Shown here: positions 8,720 to 18,439 of the stretch, piece after piece | Position numbering within the stretch: the stretch's first letter is position 1 | Layout of the letters: each line of letters starts with the position of its first letter | Source of the DNA: Bacillota bacterium | Lineage (GTDB): Bacteria > Bacillota > Bacilli > Alicyclobacillales > SLC66 | Assembly: GCA_021821085.1 (NCBI GenBank) | Contig: JAKACV010000015.1 | Location: 1-53,562 of the forward strand | Length of the DNA stretch: 53,562 nt | Direction of reading: 5' to 3' | Program-made: the position numbers and the translations under genes | The notes under the pieces: generated by a model | Databases searched by the model: none | Told to the model about the DNA's origin: nothing | The model's input: only the letters and a program-made list of their open reading frames with translations

Positions 8720-9682
8720 CTAAAAAGACTGCTTAGCTGTTTCTAACATGGGTTGCCATACATATTGGTCGAGTGCTATGACCCACACGTTCAGGACATT
8801 GCCTTGAACAGTTGTTGATTTTCCTGGTATATTTGTAGGTGAAGATTTTTTTACATAAGGTTGTATGAGTTTCTGATGTTTTATCATGGACAACATTTGA
8901 TTAGCTGTGATGTTTGTATTTCTTGTGGTTCCAGAATCAGCTTGTGATTGTGACAGATCTCCTTGTGTAGCGATTGCTGAATTGGTGTTTAAGCTTGAGA
9001 TCGGTTTTGCTGTTGAATTGGTGGCTGAACTAGCTGTTGATCCAACGATATTGGATGTAAGTACTGGAAGTCCATTCTCATAGGTCACGTCTGCACGTGG
9101 AAGCAAATACACCACTACACCTTGTTTCAGACCAAAATCCATAGCGGTTTGTTGATTGTTGTAAAATACATCGATGTGATTACCTATAATCGCACCACCA
9201 GTGTCATCTGCGATTCGCACGCCAATGCCGGGAATGTACACTGGGGTACCGTATGGAATGACTGATGGATCCACTGCGATCGATAAACCTTGTTGTGCCA
9301 CTTGTCCTGTTGACGTAATACCATACCCCGGATCACCTGGCACCTTACCTGTAGATTGATAACCATCTGTATATGCGGTTAGCGTGCAGACCATCGCCTG
9401 TGCACCGGATGGCAGAGTCTGTTCTGGACTTGGAACGAAGAGATGTTCACCAGTATAGATTAAATCGGGATTGCTCAATTTATTCAGTGCTTCTAGAATA
9501 TTCTGGCTAATATTGAAGGCTACTGCAATTGAGTCGAGTGTATCCCCGGACTGCACCACATAAGTGGTTGTTGCTGGGGCTATTTGTGTAGAGGACCCAT
9601 TTGGCGTTAACGAACTAGCTGCGATTGCCTTTCCGGTGAACAGTAAGCCAGTTAATAGAATAATCATTACGAATCGTTTCAA
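8720..9682 (-). CDS. Exported LysM-3D domain cell-wall protein
   Basis: About 320 residues. It has an N-terminal signal peptide (MIILLTGLLFTGKAIAAS), one LysM domain (YVVQSGDTLDSIAVAFNIS, ending YTGEHLFVPS) that binds peptidoglycan, and a 3D domain with the characteristic aspartates: LTAYTDGYQST, IAVDPSVIPYGTPVYI, RIADDTGGAIIGNHIDVF. A Ser/Thr/Asn-rich tail of about 120 residues follows. 3D domains resemble the MltA/RlpA double-psi barrel and occur in wall hydrolases such as Bacillus YocH and YuiC; lytic activity is inferred. The TTG at 9682 gives a clean signal peptide with GGGAGAG upstream; an upstream GTG at 9724 is the alternative. It is convergent with fadE. Two paralogues lie at 38707 and 52687. 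Confidence 0.85.
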   Translation of the reverse strand: MKRFVMIILLTGLLFTGKAIAASSLTPNGSSTQIAPATTTYVVQSGDTLDSIAVAFNISQNILEALNKLSNPDLIYTGEHLFVPSPEQTLPSGAQAMVCTLTAYTDGYQSTGKVPGDPGYGITSTGQVAQQGLSIAVDPSVIPYGTPVYIPGIGVRIADDTGGAIIGNHIDVFYNNQQTAMDFGLKQGVVVYLLPRADVTYENGLPVLTSNIVGSTASSATNSTAKPISSLNTNSAIATQGDLSQSQADSGTTRNTNITANQMLSMIKHQKLIQPYVKKSSPTNIPGKSTTVQGNVLNVWVIALDQYVWQPMLETAKQSF

Positions 9683-9808
9683 AATGATCTCACTCTCCCA
9701 AGTAAACTTACTAGCATTTTGCACCAGTTTTTAAATTACTAAACATTTTGATTTTAAAAATTGATTTGAGGGAATCCGTTGAGTACTCTAGCGACGTGTT
9801 TAGGGGTG

Positions 9809-9843
9809 TGATATGATATTTTTGACTGAGCGCTCGTTCGGTT
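9809..9843 (+). promoter_or_regulatory. Extended -10 promoter and TetR-type operator
   Basis: TGATATGAT at 9809-9817 is an extended -10 element. Directly behind it lies a palindromic stretch centred on GAGCGCTC (9828-9835) within TTGACTGAGCGCTCGTTCGG, the arrangement expected for autorepression by the TetR protein encoded downstream. No convincing -35 box is present. Confidence 0.5.
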
Positions 9844-9884
9844 GGAAATGAGTTCACAGCATGCAGGGTAAGGGAGAGCAGGGG

Positions 9885-10514
9885 ATGGCTAATATTCGCA
9901 ATATCGCTACACCAGTAAAAGACCCTGATCTCGTAAAGTTGCGTCGCGATCAAATTGTTCAAGCGGCGACAAAGCTCTTTGCAGAGAAGGGATTCCATGG
10001 AACGACCACACGCGAAATCGCTCGTGAAAGTGGGTTAGGAACTGGAACTTTGTATGAGTATGTAAGTTCAAAGGAAGATATCCTTTATTTGGTATGTGAT
10101 ATGATTCATACTCAGGTAGAGAACAGATTACATTCGGTCGCGGTGTCAGGTTCGCGCGCAGATGAGGTACTACCAGTCGTATTAGCTGGTTTTTTTCGGG
10201 TTATGGATGAGTTGCAAGAGCTTGTTCTGCTTATTTATCAAGAGACTAAATCATTGCCTTCAGAATACATGCATTATGTTTTGAAACGCGAAGAAGAGAT
10301 CAGCAATTATTTTGCAAAGATCTTGCGAACCGGAATTGCGGATGGGTCATTCTCAATTTCAGAAAATGTCGTGTTATTGATGGCTCATAATATTACTGTA
10401 TTAGGTCAAATGTGGGCGTTTAGAAGATGGACTTTACAGCGCAGTTATGAGTTGGAAGCGTTTGCAGAAACACAAACTTCACTTCTTATGCGAGAGCTTT
10501 GTGCTCATGAATAA
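9885..10514 (+). CDS. TetR family regulator, FadR-like
   Basis: About 209 residues. The N-terminal TetR helix-turn-helix spans RRDQIVQAATKLFAEKGF and TTTREIARESGLGTGTLYEY. The C-terminal ligand domain is of the TetR type that senses acyl-CoAs in Bacillus FadR. It lies between the fadNAE operon and icmF (22 bp from icmF, same strand), so it probably controls fatty-acid and branched-chain acyl-CoA catabolism; the effector is inferred from context. ATG 9885 follows AAGGGAG at 8 bases; the in-frame ATG at 9861 lacks a Shine-Dalgarno sequence. Confidence 0.82.
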   Translation: MANIRNIATPVKDPDLVKLRRDQIVQAATKLFAEKGFHGTTTREIARESGLGTGTLYEYVSSKEDILYLVCDMIHTQVENRLHSVAVSGSRADEVLPVVLAGFFRVMDELQELVLLIYQETKSLPSEYMHYVLKREEEISNYFAKILRTGIADGSFSISENVVLLMAHNITVLGQMWAFRRWTLQRSYELEAFAETQTSLLMRELCAHE

Positions 10515-10536
10515 AATGATCGGGGAGCGATTTTAG

Positions 10537-13500
10537 GTGGAAACAGTAGTTTACCGTCCGAAGCATCGAGTTCGATTCGTAACAGCTTCAAGTTTATTTG
10601 ATGGTCATGATGCATCGATCAACATTATGCGCAGATTGCTTCAGGCCTGTGGGGTCGAAGTGATTCATTTAGGTCACAATCGCTCGGTAAGTGAGATTGT
10701 GGAAACGGCCATTCAGGAGGATGTACAGGGAATTGCGATTAGTTCATATCAGGGTGGGCATGTTGAGTTTTTTAAATATATGATTGATATGTTGAAGGAG
10801 CAAGGAGCCGCCCATATTCGCGTTTTTGGCGGTGGTGGTGGGGTGATTGTTCCTCGGGAAATTGAAGAGTTGCATCAGTATGGGGTGAGTCGTATCTATT
10901 CCCCTGATGATGGACGCGCTCTAGGGCTTGTGGGTATGATCAATGATATGGTACAGTCATCTGATTTTCCAACGCAAAAAGACGCGGCAAAGGCGTGGTT
11001 GGAATCCTCGGATATATTGTATGGGCATAATCGACAACTTCTCGCGGAATTGATCACGATATTAGAGGAACGTGTAGATGCGGATCAGTCTGTCGTAGAT
11101 GTGTTGGCGCGCTTGACTGAGGCTGAAAATACGGTAGGTCTAAATAAAACAGTGGTCGTTGGAATTACGGGAACTGGTGGTGCAGGAAAAAGCTCTCTAA
11201 CAGATGAACTGGTGCGTCGATTTATTCGTGATTTCCCAAATAAACGCGTTGGAATATTATCGATTGATCCCTCGAAACAAAAGACAGGCGGTGCCTTGCT
11301 TGGTGATCGCATACGGATGAATGCGATCTACCAACCAAATGTGTATATGCGATCGCTTGCAACTCGTGCATCGAGGTCGGAATTGTCCCTTGTGACCAAA
11401 GAGGCGATTGCTGTTTTACGTGCCGCACACTATGATCTTCTCCTCGTTGAAACCAGTGGAATTGGTCAGGGGGATGCGGCGATTTCTCAGATTGTTGACG
11501 TAAGCCTCTATGTCATGACGAGTGATTACGGTGCACCTTCTCAATTGGAAAAAATTGACATGCTTGATTTTGCAGATCTTGTAGCGATTAATAAATTTGA
11601 TCGAAAAGGATCACTCGATGCTCTAGCTCATGTGAGAAAACAATTGCAGAGGAACTTCGAACGGTTTTCTGAACCACTTGAAAATATGCCTGTATATGGA
11701 ACAATGGCTAGTCAATTTAATGATCTCGGAACAAATACACTCTATGCTGCGCTGATTACAGCGATTGATCAAAAATCTGATCATGATTGGAGCGCATCAA
11801 TCAAAAACACAGAGGTGACACAGGAACGTTCAATCGTTATTCCTGGGGATCGATCGCATTATTTGCTTGACGTTGTACAGACTCTGCGCAAGTATCGCGC
11901 AAATGTAGAAGAGCAGGCCGTGATCGCTAGCAAATGGTACCAAATTGAAGGGGCGCGAGTCGATTTGGCAAAGCGCAAGGTATCCGGAGAGGTTCTTGAT
12001 GCATTGCGCTTAGCGGAAGAGGATATGAAGAGGCTGCTAGACCCGGCATATCTTCGCATGATTCAATCGTTCGGGGAGTTAGTAGAGCGATATCGGCAAC
12101 CTGAGCTCATTACACGCGTGCGCGACCGTGAGTTGCGTGCTCCACTTTATAATACATCACTCAGTGGTCTTTCAATTCCTCGAGTTGCACTTCCGCGCGT
12201 GCGCGACTATGGCGATATGTTGCGCTATTTATTGTTGGAAAACGTGCCGGGATCATTTCCTTATACTGCGGGTGTATTTTCTCTCAAACGGACAGAGGAA
12301 GAACCAAAGCGGCAATTTGCAGGAGAAGGAACGCCAGAACGTACAAATCGACGTTTTCATTATTTGTCTAAAGACGATTCGGCCAAACGGTTGTCGACCG
12401 CATTTGATAGTGTCACATTGTATGGGGAAGATCCGGATCACCGACCGGATATATATGGAAAAATCGGAGAAAGTGGAGTTTCCATATGTACGTTAGAAGA
12501 TATGGAACAGTTATATGACGGATTTGATCTTGTTCATCCGAGTACTTCAGTATCGATGACGATTAATGGTCCAGCTCCGATTTTATTGGCAATGTATTTA
12601 AATACGGCGATCAATCAGCAATTGCGTAAACGCGAAACTGAGAAAGGCTCACCTATTACTGAGAATGAACGAATGGCTATCAAAGAATCGACATTACACG
12701 CGGTTCGTGGCACTGTGCAAGCGGATATTTTGAAGGAAGATCAAGGGCAAAACACGTGTGTTTTCTCGACTGAATTTGCGTTGCGGATGATGGGGGATAT
12801 TCAACAGTATTTTATTGATGAAGGCATTCGGAATTATTATTCGGTCTCCATTAGCGGATACCATATTGCCGAGGCAGGGGCAAACCCTATTTCTCAATTA
12901 GCGTTCACGTTGTCGAACGCTTTCACTTATGTGGAGTATTATCGCAGTCGTGGAATGGATATTGACGATTTTGCTCCAAACTTATCCTTCTTTTTTAGCA
13001 ATGGGATGGATCCTGAATACACAGTGATGGGACGTGTGGCCCGACGGATTTGGTCGGTCGCCATGAAGTATCTGTACAATGGGAATGAACGCAGTCAAAA
13101 ACTGAAGTATCATATTCAAACTTCGGGTAGATCCCTTCATGCACAAGAGATCGACTTTAATGATATTCGAACCACTTTGCAGGCACTGCTAGCTATTTAT
13201 GACAATTGTAATTCTCTTCATACGAATGCATATGACGAGGCCATTACTACGCCTACCGAGAATTCAGTTAGGCGCGCGATGGCGATTCAGATGATCATCA
13301 ATCGCGAATTTGGTCTTACAAAAAATGAAAACCCAACTCAAGGCGCTTATTTTATTGAAGAACTTACAGATCTTGTTGAACAAGCCGTGCTTGATGAATT
13401 TATGCGTATTCATGAACGCGGAGGTGTTCTTGGAGCAATGGAAACTCAGTACCAACGAGGTAAGATTCAAGAGGAATCACTGTATTACGAGACGTTAAAA

Positions 13501-13815
13501 CACTCGGGTGAATTGCCGATTGTTGGGGTGAATACATTTATCGATCCATCGACATTGAAGGAAGATTACAAAGCGCCGGAGATTGAACTTGCTCGTGCTA
13601 CGCGAGAAGAAAAGGAACGACAAATTATGGAATTGCGCGCTTTCCAAGAACGCCATCAAGATGAGACAAAAGCAGCGCTCGAACGTTTAAAGAAAGTGGC
13701 TGTGGAGCATGAAAATATTTTTGTGGAATTAATGGAAACGGTAAAAGTAGCTAGTCTAGGGCAAATCACTGCAGCACTCTATGGGGTTGGAGGGCAATAT
13801 CGGCGTAATATGTAG
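10537..13815 (+). CDS. icmF: Fused isobutyryl-CoA mutase IcmF
   Basis: A 1092-residue adenosylcobalamin-dependent mutase fused to its own G-protein chaperone, interconverting isobutyryl-CoA and n-butyryl-CoA (some homologues also act on pivalyl- or isovaleryl-CoA). Domain order: B12-binding domain with [12 protein letters not shown] (residues 22-33, His24 as lower cobalt ligand) and FGGGGGVI; MeaI-type GTPase with Walker [10 protein letters not shown] (212-220); linker; then the mutase TIM barrel with [12 protein letters not shown] and [16 protein letters not shown]. The latter motif is that of IcmF, not methylmalonyl-CoA mutase. GTG start with GGGGAG 9 bases upstream. Its position behind the TetR gene and beside fadNAE suggests a role in degrading branched fatty acids or valine. 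Confidence 0.95.
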   Translation: METVVYRPKHRVRFVTASSLFDGHDASINIMRRLLQACGVEVIHLGHNRSVSEIVETAIQEDVQGIAISSYQGGHVEFFKYMIDMLKEQGAAHIRVFGGGGGVIVPREIEELHQYGVSRIYSPDDGRALGLVGMINDMVQSSDFPTQKDAAKAWLESSDILYGHNRQLLAELITILEERVDADQSVVDVLARLTEAENTVGLNKTVVVGITGTGGAGKSSLTDELVRRFIRDFPNKRVGILSIDPSKQKTGGALLGDRIRMNAIYQPNVYMRSLATRASRSELSLVTKEAIAVLRAAHYDLLLVETSGIGQGDAAISQIVDVSLYVMTSDYGAPSQLEKIDMLDFADLVAINKFDRKGSLDALAHVRKQLQRNFERFSEPLENMPVYGTMASQFNDLGTNTLYAALITAIDQKSDHDWSASIKNTEVTQERSIVIPGDRSHYLLDVVQTLRKYRANVEEQAVIASKWYQIEGARVDLAKRKVSGEVLDALRLAEEDMKRLLDPAYLRMIQSFGELVERYRQPELITRVRDRELRAPLYNTSLSGLSIPRVALPRVRDYGDMLRYLLLENVPGSFPYTAGVFSLKRTEEEPKRQFAGEGTPERTNRRFHYLSKDDSAKRLSTAFDSVTLYGEDPDHRPDIYGKIGESGVSICTLEDMEQLYDGFDLVHPSTSVSMTINGPAPILLAMYLNTAINQQLRKRETEKGSPITENERMAIKESTLHAVRGTVQADILKEDQGQNTCVFSTEFALRMMGDIQQYFIDEGIRNYYSVSISGYHIAEAGANPISQLAFTLSNAFTYVEYYRSRGMDIDDFAPNLSFFFSNGMDPEYTVMGRVARRIWSVAMKYLYNGNERSQKLKYHIQTSGRSLHAQEIDFNDIRTTLQALLAIYDNCNSLHTNAYDEAITTPTENSVRRAMAIQMIINREFGLTKNENPTQGAYFIEELTDLVEQAVLDEFMRIHERGGVLGAMETQYQRGKIQEESLYYETLKHSGELPIVGVNTFIDPSTLKEDYKAPEIELARATREEKERQIMELRAFQERHQDETKAALERLKKVAVEHENIFVELMETVKVASLGQITAALYGVGGQYRRNM

Positions 13816-13880
13816 TTTATGAGTCTGCGTGTGATACAATATGAAACGAATGAAGTATTTTGAGGAGGAATTCATTTCGT

Positions 13881-14720
13881 ATGCATCTCATGCAGACTCT
13901 TATTTTTGCATTAGTTCAGGGAATCACAGAGTTATTCCCTATTAGCAGTGTGGGGCATGGTGTTTTACTGCCATATTTATTTCACTGGCCAAATATTCAA
14001 TCCAGCCCAAATTTTCTTCCGTTTATAGTCATGTTACATGTTGGAACGGCCGTTGCATTGCTGATTTTTTTTCTGCGGGACTGGCTGTTTTTTTTGCGAG
14101 CTGTATTTGCAAAAGGAAGTGCTGGGAAACAAAAAAAAACCATTATCGCACGCAAGGAGTTTTTATTACTGATAGTCGCAACATTGCCGGCCGTGATCAT
14201 TGGTGGATTAGGGGCAAAAAAATTTGCTGTGCTTTTTGCAACTCCTCAAGTCGCCATGGTTTTCCTGATTGTAAATGGGGTTATTCTGATCTGGGCTGAT
14301 CGCTTATTGCGTCGAACAGGTACGAAAAATGCCAATCAACTTTCGTATAAGCAGGCGATTATTATTGGGATACTACAATCACTTGCGTTGATCCCTGGAT
14401 TTTCGCGTTCGGCGATGACTATGGTTGGTGGATTACTCTATGGGCTTCGATACGAAGCAGCAGCAAGATTTAGTTTTTTGTTAGCCACGCCAATTATTCT
14501 TGGTGCAGCGGTAAAAGAGCTGCCAAAGTTACATCATGCTGCTCCCAGTATGGTTCACATGGCGCTCATTGGCGGTGTGGTGGCGGGTGTTGCTGCTTAC
14601 TTTAGCACATGGTTCTTGATGCGATATTTTAAAACCCACGAAGTCAAAGCTTTGCGTCCATTCGGGATATATTGTATCGTTGTGGGTCTCGGTACCCTTT
14701 TATACAGTTTTATTGCTTGA
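13881..14720 (+). CDS. uppP: Undecaprenyl-diphosphatase UppP (BacA)
   Basis: A 279-residue multi-pass membrane enzyme that dephosphorylates undecaprenyl diphosphate to recycle the wall lipid carrier. Motif 1 reads QGITELFPISSVGH (consensus E-x-x-P-x-S-S-x-G-H, with catalytic Glu and His). Motif 2 reads IPGFSRSAMTM, where most family members have PGxSRSGAT, so Gly is replaced by Ala here. At least seven hydrophobic stretches follow the family pattern. The ATG at 13881 has GAGGAGGAA 10 bases upstream; ATG 13890 is possible. It is not obviously co-transcribed with icmF (65 bp gap). Confidence 0.93.
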   Translation: MHLMQTLIFALVQGITELFPISSVGHGVLLPYLFHWPNIQSSPNFLPFIVMLHVGTAVALLIFFLRDWLFFLRAVFAKGSAGKQKKTIIARKEFLLLIVATLPAVIIGGLGAKKFAVLFATPQVAMVFLIVNGVILIWADRLLRRTGTKNANQLSYKQAIIIGILQSLALIPGFSRSAMTMVGGLLYGLRYEAAARFSFLLATPIILGAAVKELPKLHHAAPSMVHMALIGGVVAGVAAYFSTWFLMRYFKTHEVKALRPFGIYCIVVGLGTLLYSFIA

Positions 14721-14847
14721 AATAGACAATTCTTCTATGCTCCTTTCGTTTGGATAAAATCCTGACAGCTACACACATTGATAAGAGTGATGTGATGTGG
14801 ATACAACGATCAATATGTTGTATGTACATGCTGTCAGGGGGGATGAC

Positions 14848-16074
14848 ATGGGGTCGACTGTCAAATTTGCACACCTTTCAGTCGGAGGGCGTTGGTTACT
14901 GGTAATTGGGACGCTGTTTATGGCCGGGACTGCGCTCTCTAGCACGTTCATAAATGTTTATATTTGGAAAATAGATCGAACCTATGAAGCAATTACGTGG
15001 TTCAATCTATTGACGTATGGCTGTCTTCCTATCGCGTTTGCGGCAAGTGGATATCTCGCTGCCCTTGTTGGTGAGACTTGGGTAATGCGTAGTGGAGTTA
15101 TTATGTTGGTTGTTTTTTTTATATTTTTGCTTTGGCTAGGTCCCGATAGTGTCCGTTATGTAAAAGGGATGGGGATCTTCTTTGGAATCGGACAAGGGAT
15201 GTATTGGTTTTCTTTTCATGTTTTTTCATTTGACTTTACACTGCCCGAGAATCGGGGAAAGTTCAATGGCCTCAATGGGTTATTTGCATCACTTGCCAGT
15301 ATGACTGGACCGTATCTGGCTGGCTATCTAATTGCGCATGTTCGCCAGATTTCTGGTTATCATGCCGTGTTTACTTTGTCCTTTTTTCTCTTTACATTGT
15401 TATTTATCACTACATTTCGTGTCAAAGCAATAGAACGCTCACCATTGCCCCGTATTTCAGTTGTATTTCGCATGGCTCAGGACCCCGATTGGCGCAGGTT
15501 ACTTGTCGGTTCTTTTGTGTTTGGACTGCGTGAAGGTCTGTTTTCGTTTCTGATTGCCCTGTTGGTGTTTGATGCCGCGAAAAGTGAGGAAGGACTTGGT
15601 CTATATGGGTTGTGGACAGGTCTTCTGTCGCTTGTTGCGTTTTTTCTAGCGACTCTTGTTGGTAAACACGATAAATTAACAAAGGGGAGTATGGGAATTG
15701 CAGCTTTCTTATTGGGATGTACTCCTTTTGTCTTCCTTCAACAGGTGTCTACATTATCTCTCCTGATATTTGGAACGATTACTAGTTTTGTTTTGCCATT
15801 TTTTATTGTGCCATTTGGGACAATGATTATGAATGAAATCGATGAATCGGAAGAGTCTGCGGATTGTCGTGGAGAGCATCTTTCGGCTAGGGAATTGGTT
15901 CTTGGAGGCGGACGTGTACTCGGTATTGCAGGGTTTCTTGTTTTCGTTGTGCACAGACAAAACTTTCACTTGATCCCAATCGCGCTCATGGTCCTAGGTT
16001 TTACACAATTTATTGTATTTTTACTTACTTATCGCGTCACGTTTACTAATCGCAAAAAGACCCAATCCATCTAG
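14848..16074 (+). CDS. Major facilitator superfamily membrane protein
   Basis: About 408 residues with 11-12 predicted hydrophobic helices in two six-helix halves, joined by a basic cytoplasmic loop (RVKAIERSPLPRISVVFRMAQ, about residues 205-225). Overall pattern and length fit an MFS transporter; FNGLNGLFASLASMTGPYLAGYL resembles the helix-5 region of such proteins. The substrate is unknown, and neighbours give no hint. Start chosen at ATG 14848 because AGGGGGGAT precedes it; an in-frame GTG at 14797 is the alternative. A long inverted repeat follows the gene. Confidence 0.72.
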   Translation: MGSTVKFAHLSVGGRWLLVIGTLFMAGTALSSTFINVYIWKIDRTYEAITWFNLLTYGCLPIAFAASGYLAALVGETWVMRSGVIMLVVFFIFLLWLGPDSVRYVKGMGIFFGIGQGMYWFSFHVFSFDFTLPENRGKFNGLNGLFASLASMTGPYLAGYLIAHVRQISGYHAVFTLSFFLFTLLFITTFRVKAIERSPLPRISVVFRMAQDPDWRRLLVGSFVFGLREGLFSFLIALLVFDAAKSEEGLGLYGLWTGLLSLVAFFLATLVGKHDKLTKGSMGIAAFLLGCTPFVFLQQVSTLSLLIFGTITSFVLPFFIVPFGTMIMNEIDESEESADCRGEHLSARELVLGGGRVLGIAGFLVFVVHRQNFHLIPIALMVLGFTQFIVFLLTYRVTFTNRKKTQSI

Positions 16075-16136
16075 AAAGTGGTATGAGCAGAGGTGTTGGG
16101 ATATTATTTCTAGACGTGAATTGAAAGGCTAAAACG

Positions 16137-16205
16137 GTCCAAAAAGTCCCGAAAGTACAGATGATGGAAAAGCTTGTCCACCGCTTTCTACGGGGCTTTT
16201 TGGAC
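16137..16205. terminator. Long-stem inverted repeat between convergent genes
   Basis: GTCCAAAAAGTCCCG (16137-16151) pairs with CGGGGCTTTTTGGAC (16191-16205), one G-U pair, and the stem continues inside with AAAG/CTTT. The loop is about 30 bases. It lies between the MFS gene and the convergent ferredoxin gene. It probably ends transcription from one or both sides, though the loop is unusually large. Confidence 0.55.
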
Positions 16206-16224
16206 TAAACGTACAAAACTTACC

Positions 16225-16461
16225 TTATTTCTTGAAAAACTCGCGATTCTTTTCAATGAATGACTTTTCTTCATCAGGAACAAAATCTTCCTGGAAAATA
16301 GCAGCTACTGGGCATACGGCTTCGCATGCACCGCAATCAATACAGGTGTCTGGATCAATATAGTACTGGTCTTCGCCTTCATGAATCGCGTCCACTGGAC
16401 ATGTTTCTACGCAGTCAGCCGCTTTCTCGTCAATACAAGGCGATGTGATGACAAACGTCAT
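16225..16461 (-). CDS. 7Fe ferredoxin [3Fe-4S][4Fe-4S]
   Basis: A 78-residue ferredoxin. Seven cysteines at 9, 17, 21, 40, 43, 46 and 50 reproduce the Azotobacter FdI-type pattern shifted by one: Cys9, 17 and 50 for a [3Fe-4S] cluster and Cys21, 40, 43 and 46 for a [4Fe-4S] cluster; the residue at the fourth position of the first cluster is not Cys. CPVDAI and CPVAAI close the two motifs. The acidic composition suits a soluble electron carrier, possibly for the 2-oxoacid:ferredoxin oxidoreductase at 48-51 kb, though that link is only inferred. AAAGAGGAG precedes the ATG. Confidence 0.93.
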   Translation of the reverse strand: MTFVITSPCIDEKAADCVETCPVDAIHEGEDQYYIDPDTCIDCGACEAVCPVAAIFQEDFVPDEEKSFIEKNREFFKK

Positions 16462-16650
16462 TTGAATCCACTCCTCTTTAAGTTCCTTTCTGCCCTATCA
16501 TATAATACGTACTCAGCGAATTTCAACTGTGTTGCACCACAAAAAATAAATGGGTAATTTAGATAAGATAATAGATTCTAATGGATGTGAATTTTTCGTG
16601 GTACGACCATAGAATATCTTATGAAATAGATAACAATTGATGTCGAATGG

Positions 16651-16678
16651 TTGACAATGTGGCCGTAGCTGTTATTAT
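16651..16678 (+). promoter_or_regulatory. Sigma-A type promoter for NDH-2
   Basis: A consensus -35 TTGACA at 16651-16656 and -10 TATTAT at 16673-16678 with 16 bp spacing, about 100 bp before the NADH dehydrogenase start. The rest of the 318-bp gap (16462-16779) is AT-rich and holds no gene; two TTGTGAAAT repeats lie between the promoter and the gene. Confidence 0.6.
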
Positions 16679-16707
16679 ACAAAATGTATCGTCCTTAATA
16701 CTGTAGT

Positions 16708-16758
16708 TTGTGAAATTATATACACATTGTCATGTTGATTGTGAAATATTAGACATAC
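16708..16758 (+). promoter_or_regulatory. Two Rex-like half-site repeats
   Basis: TTGTGAAAT occurs at 16708-16716 and again at 16739-16747, 31 bp apart (three helical turns), each followed by a degraded second half (TACACAT, TAGACAT). Rex, the NADH-sensing repressor, binds TTGTGAA-N4-TTCACAA and controls ndh in Bacillus. The second halves are poor, so this is a candidate only. Confidence 0.35.
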
Positions 16759-16779
16759 TTTCAGGGAGCGGGAGATCCT

Positions 16780-17955
16780 ATGGAAAAGCAGATTGTAATT
16801 CTTGGAGCTGGATATGCTGGTTTGGTGTGCGCCATTCAGACGCATAAATATCTTGCGTCCTCTGAAGCAAAAATCACTTTAGTGAACAAGCACAGTTATC
16901 ATCAATTGATTACTTTATTACATGAATCGGCCGTTGGAGCACGTAGTGATCGATCCTTGCGCATTCCCTTGGAGAAAGTGCTACACGATAAAGACGTTAC
17001 CCTTCACAAGGGTACTGTTACTAAGATTGCCCCAGATGCCAAACAAGTGGTTTTAGAAGATGGGAAAAGCCTGCCTTATGATTTGTTGGTGATAGCGATT
17101 GGAAGCGAAACGGAGTACTTCGGTATTCCTGGATTAAAAGAGCATGCCTTTACATTAAAATCACTCAATCAAGCGCGACTGCTTCGCGCCCATGTAGAAT
17201 CATGTTTTGCACGATATCCACTCGAACGTAAACGCGAGTTGCTTCGTTTTGTGGTTGGTGGAGCAGGATTTAGCGGGATTGAGCTTGTAGGCGAATTTGC
17301 GGATGCACTACCTCGTCTCGCTAATGAAGCAGGTGTGCCATTGGAGTATGTGGAGATTTATAATGTCGAGGCTGCACCTGGAATTCTTCCGGGATTCGAT
17401 GTGGATTTGGTTAAAACGGCTGAAGAGAGCTTAAAAGCGCGTGGCGTGCGCTTTATGACTGGCGTGCCGATAACGCGCGTAGAGCCAGGTCTTGTGCATC
17501 TAAATACAGGAGATATCATCGAGGCTGAGACGATCGTGTGGACTGGTGGAGTTCGTGGCAATCAAATTGTTGTGGATGCTGGGTTTGAAACGGATCCGCG
17601 TGGGCGCGCTAAAGTGGATGCGTATCTGCAGTCCGTGAATCACGAGGGCGTCTATATTTTAGGCGATTGTGCGCTGATTTTAAATGAACAAGGTCGGCCA
17701 TATCCTCCTACTGCACAACTTGCCTGGCAAATGGGAGCTGCGTGTGGCAAATATCTATATCATGATGTGCGCGGGGGGCTAAAGGAAGAGTTCCAGCCAA
17801 ACATTGCAGGGGCAATTGCTTCACTTGGACGCAAAGATGCCATTGGCAAGATTGGTCGGTCTTTTAAAACTACTGGTAAAATGGCTTATCTGTTTAAGGA
17901 TGCGAGTAATTATCGTTATCTCAATAAAATCGGTTCCGTTTTTTCCAGCCGTTGA
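16780..17955 (+). CDS. ndh: Type II NADH:quinone dehydrogenase
   Basis: A 391-residue flavoprotein of the NDH-2 family: FAD-binding GAGYAGL (residues 9-15), NADH-binding GGAGFSGIELVGEFAD (about 160-175), the second FAD motif GVYILGDCA, and the quinone-site region PPTAQLAWQMG. It passes electrons from NADH to menaquinone at the inner face of the membrane without pumping protons. The length is normal. AGGGAGCGGGAG lies upstream of the ATG. It stands alone with its own promoter. Confidence 0.93.
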   Translation: MEKQIVILGAGYAGLVCAIQTHKYLASSEAKITLVNKHSYHQLITLLHESAVGARSDRSLRIPLEKVLHDKDVTLHKGTVTKIAPDAKQVVLEDGKSLPYDLLVIAIGSETEYFGIPGLKEHAFTLKSLNQARLLRAHVESCFARYPLERKRELLRFVVGGAGFSGIELVGEFADALPRLANEAGVPLEYVEIYNVEAAPGILPGFDVDLVKTAEESLKARGVRFMTGVPITRVEPGLVHLNTGDIIEAETIVWTGGVRGNQIVVDAGFETDPRGRAKVDAYLQSVNHEGVYILGDCALILNEQGRPYPPTAQLAWQMGAACGKYLYHDVRGGLKEEFQPNIAGAIASLGRKDAIGKIGRSFKTTGKMAYLFKDASNYRYLNKIGSVFSSR

Positions 17956-18094
17956 TCGTTATTTCTGAAAATTACTTGCGGCTTTTGACGGAAAGGTCTA
18001 AACTAGGTAGCAGTGGATTGTTTTTGTTTGGCACCTTAGAGACGCTGGCAGTAGGAATTGCATGTGACATACCTAACTGAAGGGATGGGTGTCC

Positions 18095-18328
18095 GTGTTT
18101 CAATGTCCGATCTGTGGTGAGCTGATGGAGGCCCTCACAAATTACCATTGTACGAGTCGCCATCACATGTCGCGCAAAGAACTCGTGGATCAACACGGAA
18201 TGCCACGGTATGTGTCGCCTGCAATGAAGAGAGAAGTGCAACAGTGGATTCGCTCTTCACAAGTGATTACCCGTTTAGACTATGAGGTGGCACAGGCGGC
18301 GGCGCGTAGCCAAATACGAAAAAATTAA
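18095..18328 (+). CDS. Small zinc-finger-like protein of unknown function
   Basis: About 77 residues. An N-terminal CPICGELMEAL-x4-HCTSRHH stretch gives a C-x2-C plus Cys/His arrangement that could hold one zinc ion; the rest is helical and charged. I do not recognise a named family. GTG 18095 is 9 bases from GAAGGGA; the in-frame GTG at 18089 is closer (3). A rho-independent terminator follows, so it forms its own short transcription unit or the end of the NDH-2 one. Confidence 0.65.
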   Translation: MFQCPICGELMEALTNYHCTSRHHMSRKELVDQHGMPRYVSPAMKREVQQWIRSSQVITRLDYEVAQAAARSQIRKN

Positions 18329-18342
18329 GAGGCAAATGCGAC

Positions 18343-18368
18343 CAGCCCTCGGGGTTCCGGGGGCTTTT
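18343..18368 (+). terminator. Rho-independent terminator
   Basis: AGCCCTCGG pairs with CCGGGGGCT (one T-G pair) around a GGTT loop, followed by TTTT. It ends the small zinc-finger gene. Confidence 0.8.
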
Positions 18369-18439
18369 GGTATGCTTTGCAATGAGATACGTATACTATC
18401 GGATATCTGTGGTGTGACACAGAGGGATTGGGGGAGTAG

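Noticed and set aside
16462-16779. Possible small gene or riboswitch in the 318-bp gap before NDH-2.
   Set aside because: No open frame with a start signal and no conserved aptamer pieces; only a promoter and half-site repeats were found.
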